Assembly: GCA_013152825.1 (NCBI GenBank)
Contig: JAADFP010000001.1
Span: 1-11,106, forward strand
Reading direction: 5' to 3'
DNA length: 11,106 nucleotides
From: Caldisericota bacterium
GTDB lineage: Bacteria; CAIJMQ01; JAADFP01
Shown: positions 1 to 6,100 of the stretch, piece by piece
How positions within the stretch are numbered: the stretch's first letter is position 1
Layout of the letters: every line of letters begins with the position of its first letter
The notes under the pieces: generated by a model
Told to the model about the DNA's origin: nothing
Databases searched by the model: none
What the model saw: the letters and a program-made list of their open reading frames with translations, nothing else
Position numbers and translations under genes: made by a program

Positions 1-358
1 CATTATGAGGTATAGGAGTAACATCTCTAATCATTACCACGTTCAGCCCCGCAGTTTGAAGTGAGCGAATGGCTGCTTCTCTACCTGCCCCGGGCCCTTT
101 TACCCTGGCTTCCACTTCCTTCATTCCATATTCCTGCGCTTTTTTAGCTACTTGCTTCGCCGCCAGGGAAGCAGCAAAAGGCGTGCTCTTGCGAGTCCCT
201 GAATAACCCACAGTACCGCCTGTTGCCCAACATAACACATTCCCTTCCGGATCCGTAATCGTGATAATCGTATTATTAAAAGTTGCTTTTATACGAGCAA
301 TTCCCCTGGGGACACTCCGGGTAATCTTTTTCTTTTTACCTCTTTTTCTCCGTGCCAT
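1..358 (-). CDS. rpsK: 30S ribosomal protein S11, 3' end cut off by the window
   Basis: S11 is a small-subunit platform protein that contacts 16S rRNA near the mRNA exit and the E site. The ATG at 358-356 opens a frame of 119 visible residues that runs off the window edge without a stop. It starts with a basic MARRKRGKKKK stretch, followed by the family block ATFNNTIITITD, then GTRKSTPFAA and VKGPGAGREAAIRSL. The last visible residues are RDVTPIPHN, which in this family normally precede GCRPPKxRRV, so only about ten residues should be missing. A near-perfect Shine-Dalgarno sequence (AGGAGGAG) sits four bases before the ATG, in the 13-base gap after rpsM. The order rpsM-rpsK is the usual start of the alpha operon; rpsD or rpoA and rplQ would be expected next, outside the window. 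Confidence 0.97.
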   Translation of the reverse strand, partial: MARRKRGKKKKITRSVPRGIARIKATFNNTIITITDPEGNVLCWATGGTVGYSGTRKSTPFAASLAAKQVAKKAQEYGMKEVEARVKGPGAGREAAIRSLQTAGLNVVMIRDVTPIPHN

Positions 359-360
359 TT

Positions 361-368
361 CTCCTCCT
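361..368 (-). promoter_or_regulatory. Strong Shine-Dalgarno site of rpsK
   Basis: The minus strand reads AGGAGGAGAA just before the rpsK ATG at 358. This is one of the closest matches to the anti-Shine-Dalgarno sequence in the window and supports the start chosen for the truncated S11 gene. Confidence 0.85.
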
Positions 369-371
369 AAA

Positions 372-776
372 TTATTTACTCGGCTTTTTTGACATCATTT
401 CCTTGACTTTTTTCCTTAATATTCCCACTGTCTTCTTAGGTCCTTTTCTGGTACGGGCATTACAACGTGTCCTCTGCCCCCTGACAGGCAAACCAACCCT
501 ATGACGAATACCCCGGTAGCAATTGATATCTATAAGCCTTTTAATATTCTGAGAAATTTCCTGTCTTAAAGCTCCCTCTATTTTATAGTTATTCTGGAGA
601 AGAGAGACTATACTGGAAACTTCTTCGGGAGTCAGTTCTTTTATCTTCTTCTGACAGCTTACCCCCGTGTCTTCCAAAATTTTCAAAGCAGAAGCATGCC
701 CAACTCCATAGATATAAGTTAAGCCTATATCCACTCTTTTATTGTCCGGTATTTCCACCCCCAGGATTCTGGCCAT
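372..776 (-). CDS. rpsM: 30S ribosomal protein S13
   Basis: S13 lies in the head of the 30S subunit, forms bridges to the 50S subunit and touches the P-site tRNA with its C-terminal tail. The 134-residue product has the family start MARILGVEIP, the helix-two-turn-helix block YIYGVG (residues 21-26), the segment LRQEISQNIKRL (70-81), and the signature CYRGIRHRVGLPVRGQRT (86-103) with NARTRKGP after it. It is longer than the usual 118-125 residues because of a lysine-rich C-terminal tail from about residue 116 (GILRKKVKEMMSKKPSK). The ATG at 776 is preceded by GGAGGA at seven bases' spacing. rpmJ ends 12 bases upstream and rpsK starts 13 bases downstream. Confidence 0.98.
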   Translation of the reverse strand: MARILGVEIPDNKRVDIGLTYIYGVGHASALKILEDTGVSCQKKIKELTPEEVSSIVSLLQNNYKIEGALRQEISQNIKRLIDINCYRGIRHRVGLPVRGQRTRCNARTRKGPKKTVGILRKKVKEMMSKKPSK

Positions 777-788
777 TTCTATTCCTCC

Positions 789-902
789 CTATTTCTGCCT
801 TTGTTTATGTTTGGAATTTTCACAGATTACTCTTACCACTCTTTTTCTCTTTATAACCTTACATTTACCGCAAATCTTTTTTACCGATGCTCTAACTTTC
901 AT
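789..902 (-). CDS. rpmJ: 50S ribosomal protein L36, zinc-binding form
   Basis: L36 is the smallest large-subunit protein and stabilises 23S rRNA near the base of the L7/L12 stalk. Reading the minus strand from the ATG at 902-900 to the TAG at 791-789 gives 37 residues, beginning MKVRASVKKICGKC and ending SKHKQRQK. This length and sequence match the family throughout. Cys11, Cys14, Cys27 and His32 form the complete CCCH zinc knuckle, so this is the zinc-containing paralogue. It lies between infA (ends at 916) and rpsM (starts at 776), its standard place, and TAGGGG upstream can serve as a ribosome-binding site. Confidence 0.96.
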   Translation of the reverse strand: MKVRASVKKICGKCKVIKRKRVVRVICENSKHKQRQK

Positions 903-915
903 AATCAACCCCTAT

Positions 916-1134
916 CTATTTATAACGATAAACTATTCTCCCCCGGGAAAGGTCATAGGGAGATAATTCTACCATTACTGTGTCCCCAGGTAAAATCCTT
1001 ATAAAATGCACCCTCATTTTTCCTGAGACATGAGCAAGAACCCTATGCCCATTTTCCAGCTCTACTTTAAATACAGCGTTGGGTAATGCTTCTATCACTT
1101 TTCCCTTCCACTCAATTTTCTCTTTTTTTGCCAT
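916..1134 (-). CDS. infA: Translation initiation factor IF-1
   Basis: IF-1 binds the A site of the 30S subunit during initiation and helps IF-2 and IF-3 select the initiator tRNA. From the ATG at 1134 the product has 72 residues, the same as the E. coli protein, and forms one S1-like OB fold. It carries VIEALPNAVFKVELENGH, VLAHVSGKMR, IRILPGD and the C-terminal SPYDLSRGRIVYRYK. A TTG three codons upstream (1143) is in frame, but MAKKEKIE at the ATG is the normal family start, so the ATG is preferred. From this start the gene overlaps the end of adk by 23 bases in a different frame. The only purine-rich stretch upstream, AGGAAG, directly abuts the ATG, which is very close spacing; coupling to adk translation is likely. 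map, which often lies between adk and infA, is absent. Confidence 0.96.
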   Translation of the reverse strand: MAKKEKIEWKGKVIEALPNAVFKVELENGHRVLAHVSGKMRVHFIRILPGDTVMVELSPYDLSRGRIVYRYK

Positions 1135-1756
1135 CTTCCTCAAGAACTTCTATTAATTTTCCATAAGTATCTTCTGCTTCCGCGTTAGCATCCACTTCTT
1201 TTAATTTCGACCTCTTGGCATAATAGTCTATTAACTCCTCGCTTTCCTTTCTATAAATCTCTAATCTCTTTTTTATTACCTCTTCCCTATCATCCTCTCG
1301 TTGAAAAAGAGCGCCGCCACACACATCACATACCCCCTCTTTCTTGGGAGGCATATTAACAAGGTGGTATATCTTACCACATTTGGAACATATTCTTCTA
1401 CCAGAAAGACGCGAAATTATTATTGCATCCTTCACTCTTAAGCTTATTACTGTATCCACATCTATATCATTTTCTTCTAGCATTTTAGCCTGGTTTATAT
1501 TGCGGGGGAACCCATCCAGCACAAACCCACTATCCGAATTAAGATTTTTCTTTAACACTTCCACTACCAGGGCATCCGGCACAAGGAGCCCTTTATCCAT
1601 AAATTTCCTTGCTTCCTTTCCCAGAGCCGTATTCTCTTTCACCTCTTTCCGCAAAAGATCTCCAGTAGAAATATGCGATAACCCCTTTCTTTCCTCCAAC
1701 ATCTCGGCTAAGGTGCCCTTGCCAGCTCCTGGAGCTCCTAATAAAATAATCCTCAT
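1112..1756 (-). CDS. adk: Adenylate kinase with zinc-type LID
   Basis: Adenylate kinase catalyses ATP + AMP to 2 ADP in the cytoplasm. The 214-residue length is typical of the long bacterial form. Visible parts: P-loop GAPGAGKGT (residues 7-15); AMP-binding region with STGDLLR (30-36); DGFPRN (81-86), where most homologues have DGFPRT; GRRIC (119-123) at the start of the LID. The LID has four cysteines, Cys123, Cys126, Cys143 and Cys146, a complete structural zinc site as in Gram-positive and many thermophilic enzymes. Residue 16 after the P-loop is Leu rather than the common Gln. DDREEVIKKRL (155-165) is the usual arginine-bearing helix. The start at 1756 has GGAG five bases upstream. It lies 24 bases after secY, and its last 23 bases overlap infA. 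Confidence 0.97.
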   Translation of the reverse strand: MRIILLGAPGAGKGTLAEMLEERKGLSHISTGDLLRKEVKENTALGKEARKFMDKGLLVPDALVVEVLKKNLNSDSGFVLDGFPRNINQAKMLEENDIDVDTVISLRVKDAIIISRLSGRRICSKCGKIYHLVNMPPKKEGVCDVCGGALFQREDDREEVIKKRLEIYRKESEELIDYYAKRSKLKEVDANAEAEDTYGKLIEVLEEDGKKREN

Positions 1757-1780
1757 ATTATCTCCAATCTGTTGAATTCT

Positions 1781-3097
1781 TTAGTACCTTCCCCGCAATT
1801 TACCCTTGGAAAGAAAACCCTCATACTGGCGCATAATCAAGTGAGACTCTATTTGTTGCAGGGTATCCAGAGCAACTCCCACTACAATTAAAAGAGAAGT
1901 CCCCCCAAAGTAGAAAGGGACATTTAGCCATTTGATTAAAAGTGTAGGGAGCAAAGCTATCCCGGCCAGGAAAAGTCCACCGGGTAAAGCAATTCTAGTC
2001 ATAATTTTATCCAGGTAATCAGCCGTAGCCTTGCCAGGCCTTATCCCCGGAATGAACCCGCCATATTTTTTGATATTATCGGATATTTCCTTGGGGTTGA
2101 AGGTAATAGCCGTATAAAAGTAGGTGAAGAAAATAATAAGAAGCGCATAAAGCGTCATCCCTACAGGATGATAAGTGGAAAAGTAGGTGGCAAAACTCTT
2201 GAATGTGGGATTATTTGCTCCCAGAAAAGTGGCAATAGTCTGTGGAAACTGCAAAATAGACATAGCAAAAATCACCGGGATCACACCTGCCTGGTTTACT
2301 TTCAGTGGAAGATAAGTACTTTGCCCTCCATATACTCTCCTTCCTATCACCCTCCTGGCATACTGTACCGGAATCTTCCTCTGCCCCAGGGTAATTAACA
2401 CCACCCCGGCTACTACAAACACCATGAAGCCCAGGATAAGGAGAAAAGCAAACATATGAATCTGCCTATTCTGGATAAGCGCTATGGTGCGGATTAAATC
2501 TCCCGGAGCTCTGGCAATTATGCCGGCAAATATAATAAGAGAGATTCCATTCCCTATTCCCTTTTCTGTTATCTGTTCACCCAGCCACATAATGAAAGAC
2601 GTTCCCGCTGTCACGGTAATAATAGTCAGCAATCTGAAGCTCCACCCCGGGAAAGGAACGATCAACCTCCCCTGGAAATTAGCCGGGTTCTCCAGCCATA
2701 TAGCAATACCCAGTGCCTGAAAGAGCGCAATAAAAACAGTGGCAATACGTGTATACTGTACTATCTTCTTTCTTCCTTCTTCACCTTCCTTTTGTAATTT
2801 TTCCAGTGCAGGCACCACGGGAATAAGCAGCTGCAGGATAATGGAGGCAGTAATATAAGGCATAATACCCAGGGCAAAGATAGAAAGTCTGCGTAGAGCT
2901 CCTCCGGCGAACAGGTCTACCATTCCAAAGATGGTCCCCTGCATCTGCTGGAAAAAGTCAGACAGAGCCCTGGAATCTATTCCCGGCACTGGCACATGGG
3001 CACCTATCCGGTAAATCGCCAGGAGTCCCAGAGTGATAAATATACGCTTCTTCAGCTCTGGGATTTTAAATATATCCCGAAAGGTATCAAGAATCAT
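1781..3097 (-). CDS. secY: Preprotein translocase channel subunit SecY
   Basis: SecY is the pore of the Sec translocon in the inner membrane, through which SecA or the ribosome moves unfolded proteins. At 438 residues it has the usual length and the ten-helix pattern of the family. The amphipathic N-terminus is followed by helix 1, ending in RIGAHVPVPGID (30-41). Other visible parts are the plug region with FAGGALRRLSIFALGIMPYI, cytoplasmic loop LEKLQKEGEEGRKK (98-111), GEQITEKGIGNGISLI (173-188), loop C4 around RKIPVQYARR (240-249), VIPVIFAMSI (272-281) in helix 7, the C5 loop with NPKEISDNIKKYGGFIPGIRPG (334-355), and the C-terminal GTSLLIVVGVALDT to MRQYEGFL. Its ATG overlaps the rplO stop in an ATGA junction; the upstream AAGG is distant, so coupling probably drives initiation. 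Confidence 0.98.
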   Translation of the reverse strand: MILDTFRDIFKIPELKKRIFITLGLLAIYRIGAHVPVPGIDSRALSDFFQQMQGTIFGMVDLFAGGALRRLSIFALGIMPYITASIILQLLIPVVPALEKLQKEGEEGRKKIVQYTRIATVFIALFQALGIAIWLENPANFQGRLIVPFPGWSFRLLTIITVTAGTSFIMWLGEQITEKGIGNGISLIIFAGIIARAPGDLIRTIALIQNRQIHMFAFLLILGFMVFVVAGVVLITLGQRKIPVQYARRVIGRRVYGGQSTYLPLKVNQAGVIPVIFAMSILQFPQTIATFLGANNPTFKSFATYFSTYHPVGMTLYALLIIFFTYFYTAITFNPKEISDNIKKYGGFIPGIRPGKATADYLDKIMTRIALPGGLFLAGIALLPTLLIKWLNVPFYFGGTSLLIVVGVALDTLQQIESHLIMRQYEGFLSKGKLRGRY

Positions 3098-3528
3098 AGA
3101 GTAATTGCCTTACCGCCTGCTTTTTCTATCTTTTCTCTGGCAGAACGGGAGAAGGCGTGTGCTTTTACGGTTAAAGGGGTACTCAGCTCCCCTGCACCTA
3201 ATACTTTTAATTGACAATTCCCACTAATCCAACCTTTTTCTATAAGTTTCTGTGGGGTAATTTCACTCTCAGAGGAGAATTCGCTCAATCTCCCTATATT
3301 AATCACTTCAAACTGCTGCTTGGACAGACTCTTAAATCCCCTCTTAGGCAATCTACGATAGAGCGGCATTTGACCACCTTCAAATCCACCGTAATGAGGC
3401 GTGCCAGATCTTTGTTTAGCCCCGTTATTCCCCCTGCCAGCAGTTTTACCCCATCCGGAAGAGGAGCCTCTACCTACTCTCTTGGGCTTCAGATTTTTCT
3501 TCGGAGGTCTTAGGTGATGTATCTTCAT
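3094..3528 (-). CDS. rplO: 50S ribosomal protein L15
   Basis: L15 is a late-assembling large-subunit protein with a long N-terminal extension that threads through 23S rRNA. The 144-residue product begins MKIHHLRPPKKN and continues with KRVGRGSSSGWGKTAGRGNNG (first 36 residues), FEGGQMPLYRRLPKRGFKS (49-67) and the C-terminal VKAHAFSRSAREKIEKAGG, all family hallmarks. The start is firm: the N-terminal sequence matches L15 homologues from residue 1, and GAGGAAG lies four bases upstream. The first 59 bases of the gene are therefore inside rpsE, read in another frame. rpmD (L30), which commonly separates rpsE from rplO, is missing. The stop overlaps the secY start by four bases (ATGA). Confidence 0.97.
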   Translation of the reverse strand: MKIHHLRPPKKNLKPKRVGRGSSSGWGKTAGRGNNGAKQRSGTPHYGGFEGGQMPLYRRLPKRGFKSLSKQQFEVINIGRLSEFSSESEITPQKLIEKGWISGNCQLKVLGAGELSTPLTVKAHAFSRSAREKIEKAGGKAITL

Positions 3529-4000
3529 CTTTCTTCCTCAATTTGTACGAGTTCAATGTACTCTTTATTTTTTCCAATCCATTCAAAGTAGCCTTAACCA
3601 GGTTGACTGGATTATGGGACCCCAGGGACTTGGTAAGCACATCTCTGATTCCCACTGATTCCAGAACTGCACGAGATGCACCACCTGCTATCACCCCGGT
3701 TCCCGGAGACGCAGGTTTTAAAAGTATCCTGGAAGCACCAAATCTCCCTACCACTTCATGGGGAATAGTGCTACCTTTTAAAGGAACTTCTACCATCTTT
3801 TTTCTGGCCCGGGCAGAACCCTTCCTGATAGCTTCTGGCACTTCCAGAGCTTTACCCATGCCGAAACCTACTCTGCCCCGTCCATTTCCCACCACTACCA
3901 AAGCACTAAAGGCAATCTTCTTGCCCCCTTTGGTAACCTTTCCAATCCGGTTTATACTTACTACCTTTTCTATTAATCCTTCTGAAATCTCTTCATTCAT
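3470..4000 (-). CDS. rpsE: 30S ribosomal protein S5 with a tail overlapping rplO
   Basis: S5 sits at the mRNA entry tunnel and affects decoding fidelity and mRNA unwinding. From the ATG at 4000 it has 176 residues. The N-terminal double-stranded-RNA-binding-like domain holds EKVVSINRIGKVTKGG (11-26), FSALVVVGNGRGRVGFGMGKA (31-51) and PEAIRKG; the C-terminal domain holds LLKPASPGTGVIAGG (93-107), ESVGIRDVLTKSLGS (114-128) and NPVNLVKAT. A GTG nine bases upstream is in frame but is part of the Shine-Dalgarno sequence GAGGTG, so the ATG is preferred. After about residue 150 the usual end with RGKSVEEIL is not recognisable; instead there is a charged, probably disordered tail (KKDEDTSPKTSEEKSEAQESR). 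Residues 158-176 are encoded over the start of rplO. rplR ends 14 bases upstream. Confidence 0.96.
   Translation of the reverse strand: MNEEISEGLIEKVVSINRIGKVTKGGKKIAFSALVVVGNGRGRVGFGMGKALEVPEAIRKGSARARKKMVEVPLKGSTIPHEVVGRFGASRILLKPASPGTGVIAGGASRAVLESVGIRDVLTKSLGSHNPVNLVKATLNGLEKIKSTLNSYKLRKKDEDTSPKTSEEKSEAQESR
3533..3539 (-). promoter_or_regulatory. Shine-Dalgarno site of rplO inside the rpsE coding region
   Basis: The minus strand reads GAGGAAG followed by AAAG and the rplO ATG at 3528. The same bases encode Leu-Arg-Lys of S5 near its residue 155. The site supports L15 starting inside the S5 gene, and it may allow ribosomes to initiate before or as those translating rpsE terminate. Confidence 0.7.
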
Positions 4001-4006
4001 TCTTTT

Positions 4007-4012
4007 CACCTC
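4007..4012 (-). promoter_or_regulatory. Shine-Dalgarno site that decides the rpsE start
   Basis: GAGGTG lies six bases before the ATG at 4000, just after the rplR stop. It contains the GTG at 4009 that would otherwise be a longer start, so the ATG is the likelier initiation codon. Confidence 0.75.
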
Positions 4013-4014
4013 GA

Positions 4015-4380
4015 TTAGAACTTCAGGCCTCCCTCTCGTGCTCCCTCGGCTAACGCCCTTACTCTTCCCTGATACTTGTAGCCCCCTCTATCAAAAACTA
4101 CCTTTGATATATTTTTCTCAACGGCTTTCTGGGCTAACAATTTACCCACCAATTTCGCTCCTTCTATATTCTGTCCTTTTACTTTCTTCTTCTCCCGGAA
4201 CTCAGGTGATAATGAAGAAACTGATAATATCACTCTGCCTTCATCATCGTTTATCAACTGAGCATAGATATGTTTCAGGCTACGAAAAACAAATAATCTC
4301 GGACATTCTGCTGTGCCAAAAACCTTCTTCCTGATCCTGGCATGCCTTCTTTTACGCTTTTCTTCTTTGCTCCGTCCCAT
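4015..4380 (-). CDS. rplR: 50S ribosomal protein L18
   Basis: L18 binds 5S rRNA and, with L5, anchors it in the central protuberance of the large subunit. The 121-residue product has a basic N-terminus (KEEKRKRRHARIRKK, 5-19), then RLFVFRSLKHIYAQLI (28-43), GAKLVGKLLAQKA (74-86) and the near-invariant end VVFDRGGYKYQGRVRALAEGAREGGLKF (94-121). Length and content match the family over the full span. It starts two bases after the rplF stop and is followed by rpsE after 14 bases, consistent with one messenger. GGAG and AAGG upstream lie within the end of rplF. Confidence 0.98.
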   Translation of the reverse strand: MGRSKEEKRKRRHARIRKKVFGTAECPRLFVFRSLKHIYAQLINDDEGRVILSVSSLSPEFREKKKVKGQNIEGAKLVGKLLAQKAVEKNISKVVFDRGGYKYQGRVRALAEGAREGGLKF

Positions 4381-4382
4381 GA

Positions 4383-4931
4383 TTAAGCCTTAGCTCCTTT
4401 CTTTCCTGCTTTTAGCCTGATATGTTCCCCCAGATATCTTATCCCTTTTCCTTTGTAAGGTTCTGGAGGACGAATCCTCCTGATTTCTGCCGCTGCTTCC
4501 CCTACTTTCTGTTTATCAATTCCTTCCACAGTTATAATAAAATTTCTTTCTTTCCTCACACTCAGTGAAACACCCTCCGGAGCTTCATAGTAAACCGGAT
4601 GCGAATAGCCTACCTGGAGGAGCAACTTCTTTCCCTCCATCTTCGCATTGTATCCAATACCCACTACTTCCAATTCTTTTTTGAACCCCTGCGTTACTCC
4701 AATAATCAAATTGTTTATTAAACTACGGGTAAGTCCATGGAAAGCACGCACATTCTTTTCTTCAGAGAGTCTTTCCACCCACACATGCCCGTTTTCCTGC
4801 CTGACTTTTATAAGGGGATGGAGAGATAAAGAAAGTTTGCCGCGAGGGCCTTCTACTTCCAGCAAATTATCCTTGAGTTCTATCCTGGCTCCTGAAAGTA
4901 CCGGGATAGGCTTCTTACCTACACGAGACAT
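4383..4931 (-). CDS. rplF: 50S ribosomal protein L6
   Basis: L6 binds helix 97 of 23S rRNA near the factor-binding region, beside the sarcin-ricin loop. It has 182 residues, a typical length, and two repeated alpha/beta domains. The start SRVGKKPIPV follows Met1. Other family segments are VEGPRGKLS (27-35), FHGLTRSLINNLIIGVTQGF (64-83), VGIGYNAKMEGKKLLLQVGYSHPV (90-113) and the strongly conserved C-terminal RIRPPEPYKGKGIRYLGEHIRLKAGKKG. The ATG at 4931 is preceded by GGGAG seven bases away, in the 12-base gap after rpsH. Confidence 0.98.
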   Translation of the reverse strand: MSRVGKKPIPVLSGARIELKDNLLEVEGPRGKLSLSLHPLIKVRQENGHVWVERLSEEKNVRAFHGLTRSLINNLIIGVTQGFKKELEVVGIGYNAKMEGKKLLLQVGYSHPVYYEAPEGVSLSVRKERNFIITVEGIDKQKVGEAAAEIRRIRPPEPYKGKGIRYLGEHIRLKAGKKGAKA

Positions 4932-4943
4932 AATAACACTCCC

Positions 4944-5342
4944 TTACCAAACATAACAGACAACTTTTCCTCCCAATCCCTCTTTCCTGCATTCTTCATC
5001 TGTCTTCAAGCCCTTGGAGGTGGAAATTATAGCAATCCCATAACCCTGCATTACCTTGGGAACCTTATCCTTCTTTACAAATACAAAAGTCCCCGGTTTG
5101 CTTACCTTTTTGACACCTGTCAGAGCAGAAGTTCCATCCTCTCCATATCGCAATTTTACCATCAACTGCTTCCTTCCACCTTCTTCTACCACTGAATAGT
5201 ATTCAATAAAACCCTCTCTCTGGAGGATTTTAAGTATCTCCTCTTTTAAACGAGAATAGGAAGTAAGAATAAAGGACTTATGTACTAAATAAGTCGTCTT
5301 TAAATGATTCAAAAAATCAGCAATTGGATCACTTACGCTCAT
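4944..5342 (-). CDS. rpsH: 30S ribosomal protein S8, divergent N-terminal segment
   Basis: S8 is a primary 16S rRNA binder essential for assembly of the 30S platform; in E. coli it also represses its own spc operon. The 132 residues are the usual length. MSVSDPIADFL fits the family, but the normally strong RIRNA motif that should follow is replaced by HLKTTY (residues 13-18). Later parts are clear: RLKEEILKILQREGFI (31-46), LTGVKKVSKPGTFVFVKKDKVPKV (74-97), GIAIISTSKGLKTDEECRK (102-120) and the C-terminal GGKVVCYVW. The rpsN stop overlaps its Shine-Dalgarno sequence (TAAGGAG, five bases before the ATG), so termination and initiation are closely linked. It lies between rpsN and rplF, the standard position. 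Confidence 0.96.
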   Translation of the reverse strand: MSVSDPIADFLNHLKTTYLVHKSFILTSYSRLKEEILKILQREGFIEYYSVVEEGGRKQLMVKLRYGEDGTSALTGVKKVSKPGTFVFVKKDKVPKVMQGYGIAIISTSKGLKTDEECRKEGLGGKVVCYVW

Positions 5343-5351
5343 CTTTTCTCC

Positions 5352-5537
5352 TTACCAGCTTGCTTTTCTCATACCCGGGATTTTACCTTCCAAAGCAAGT
5401 TTTCTCAAACAGATCCTACATACACCAAACTTTCTGAAGTAAGCCCGTGGTCTACCACAGAGTTTGCAGCGATTATACTTTCTCACTTTATATTTGGGAG
5501 TTCTCTCTGCTTTTATAATTAATGATTTCTTAGCCAT
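5352..5537 (-). CDS. rpsN: 30S ribosomal protein S14, zinc-ribbon (type Z) form
   Basis: S14 is a late-binding protein in the head of the 30S subunit. This copy has 61 residues, the short type Z, against about 100 for the zinc-free type in E. coli. Cys24, Cys27, Cys40 and Cys43 (CKLC, CRIC) make the zinc ribbon. Other family parts are RTPKYKVRKYNRC, GRPRAYFRKFGVCRICLRKLAL and the C-terminal GKIPGMRKASW. It starts three bases after the rplE stop, with GAAGGGG near the end of rplE as a ribosome-binding site, and its own stop is part of the rpsH Shine-Dalgarno sequence. Confidence 0.98.
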   Translation of the reverse strand: MAKKSLIIKAERTPKYKVRKYNRCKLCGRPRAYFRKFGVCRICLRKLALEGKIPGMRKASW

Positions 5538-5540
5538 CTT

Positions 5541-6098
5541 TTACCCCTTCTTAAAAGGGAAGCCCATCGCTTCCAAAAGTTCCAGAGCCTCCTCATCGTT
5601 TTTTGCAGTAGTCACTATATTTATATCCATACCCAGAACACGAGAAACTTTATCATACTCAATTTCCGGGAATACATACTGCTCAGAAAGTCCAAAGTTA
5701 TAGTTCCCTCTCTTGTCAAAAGAATCCCGCGGGACCCCCCGGAAATCCCTTATACGAGGCAAAGCAAAGGTTATCAATCTTTCCAGGAATTCGTACATTC
5801 TATTGCCTCTCAAAGTAACTTTGCAGCCAATATCCTTACCTTTTCTCAATTTAAAGCCTGATATAGACTTCCGCGCCTTGGTAATCAGGGGCTTCTGTCC
5901 GGTAATAATAGCTAATTCTTCTACCGCTTCCTTAAGTATCTTAGAATCATTTATAGCTTCTCCTACGCCCATGTTAACCACTATTTTTTCTATACGAGGC
6001 ACCTGTAAAGGACTGCTGTATCCCCTTTTCTTCATAATCTGGGGCAAAACCTCTTTTAAATATTTCACCTTGAAATTAGGAACATATTTTTTATTCAT
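5541..6098 (-). CDS. rplE: 50S ribosomal protein L5
   Basis: L5 binds 5S rRNA with L18 and contacts the P-site tRNA and the 30S head through bridge B1b. It has 185 residues. Family blocks are all present: VPRIEKIVVNMGVGEA (38-53), ELAIITGQKPLITKARKSI (87 region, upstream of GFKLRKG), IGCKVTLRGNRMYEFLERLI, ALPRIRDFRGVPRDSFDKRGN and, near the end, FPEIEYDKVSRVLGMDINIVTTAKNDEEA. The ATG at 6098 comes two bases after the rplX stop, so translational coupling is likely. Confidence 0.98.
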   Translation of the reverse strand: MNKKYVPNFKVKYLKEVLPQIMKKRGYSSPLQVPRIEKIVVNMGVGEAINDSKILKEAVEELAIITGQKPLITKARKSISGFKLRKGKDIGCKVTLRGNRMYEFLERLITFALPRIRDFRGVPRDSFDKRGNYNFGLSEQYVFPEIEYDKVSRVLGMDINIVTTAKNDEEALELLEAMGFPFKKG

Positions 6099-6100
6099 GA

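Noticed and set aside
1344..1775. A 143-codon plus-strand frame opposite adk
   Set aside because: It is the antisense shadow of adenylate kinase and shows no recognisable domain.
1757..1780. The 24-base secY-adk gap as a promoter or terminator
   Set aside because: It is too short to hold a full promoter, contains no hairpin with a T-run, and carries the adk ribosome-binding site.
4001..4009. GTG at 4009 as the start of rpsE
   Set aside because: The GTG is part of the GAGGTG Shine-Dalgarno sequence placed six bases before the ATG at 4000, which is the better start.
3543..4334. A 263-codon open frame on the plus strand, the longest one opposite the operon
   Set aside because: It lies antisense to rpsE and rplR, which are unmistakable. 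Its translation shows no family resemblance, and long antisense frames are common opposite genes with this codon usage.
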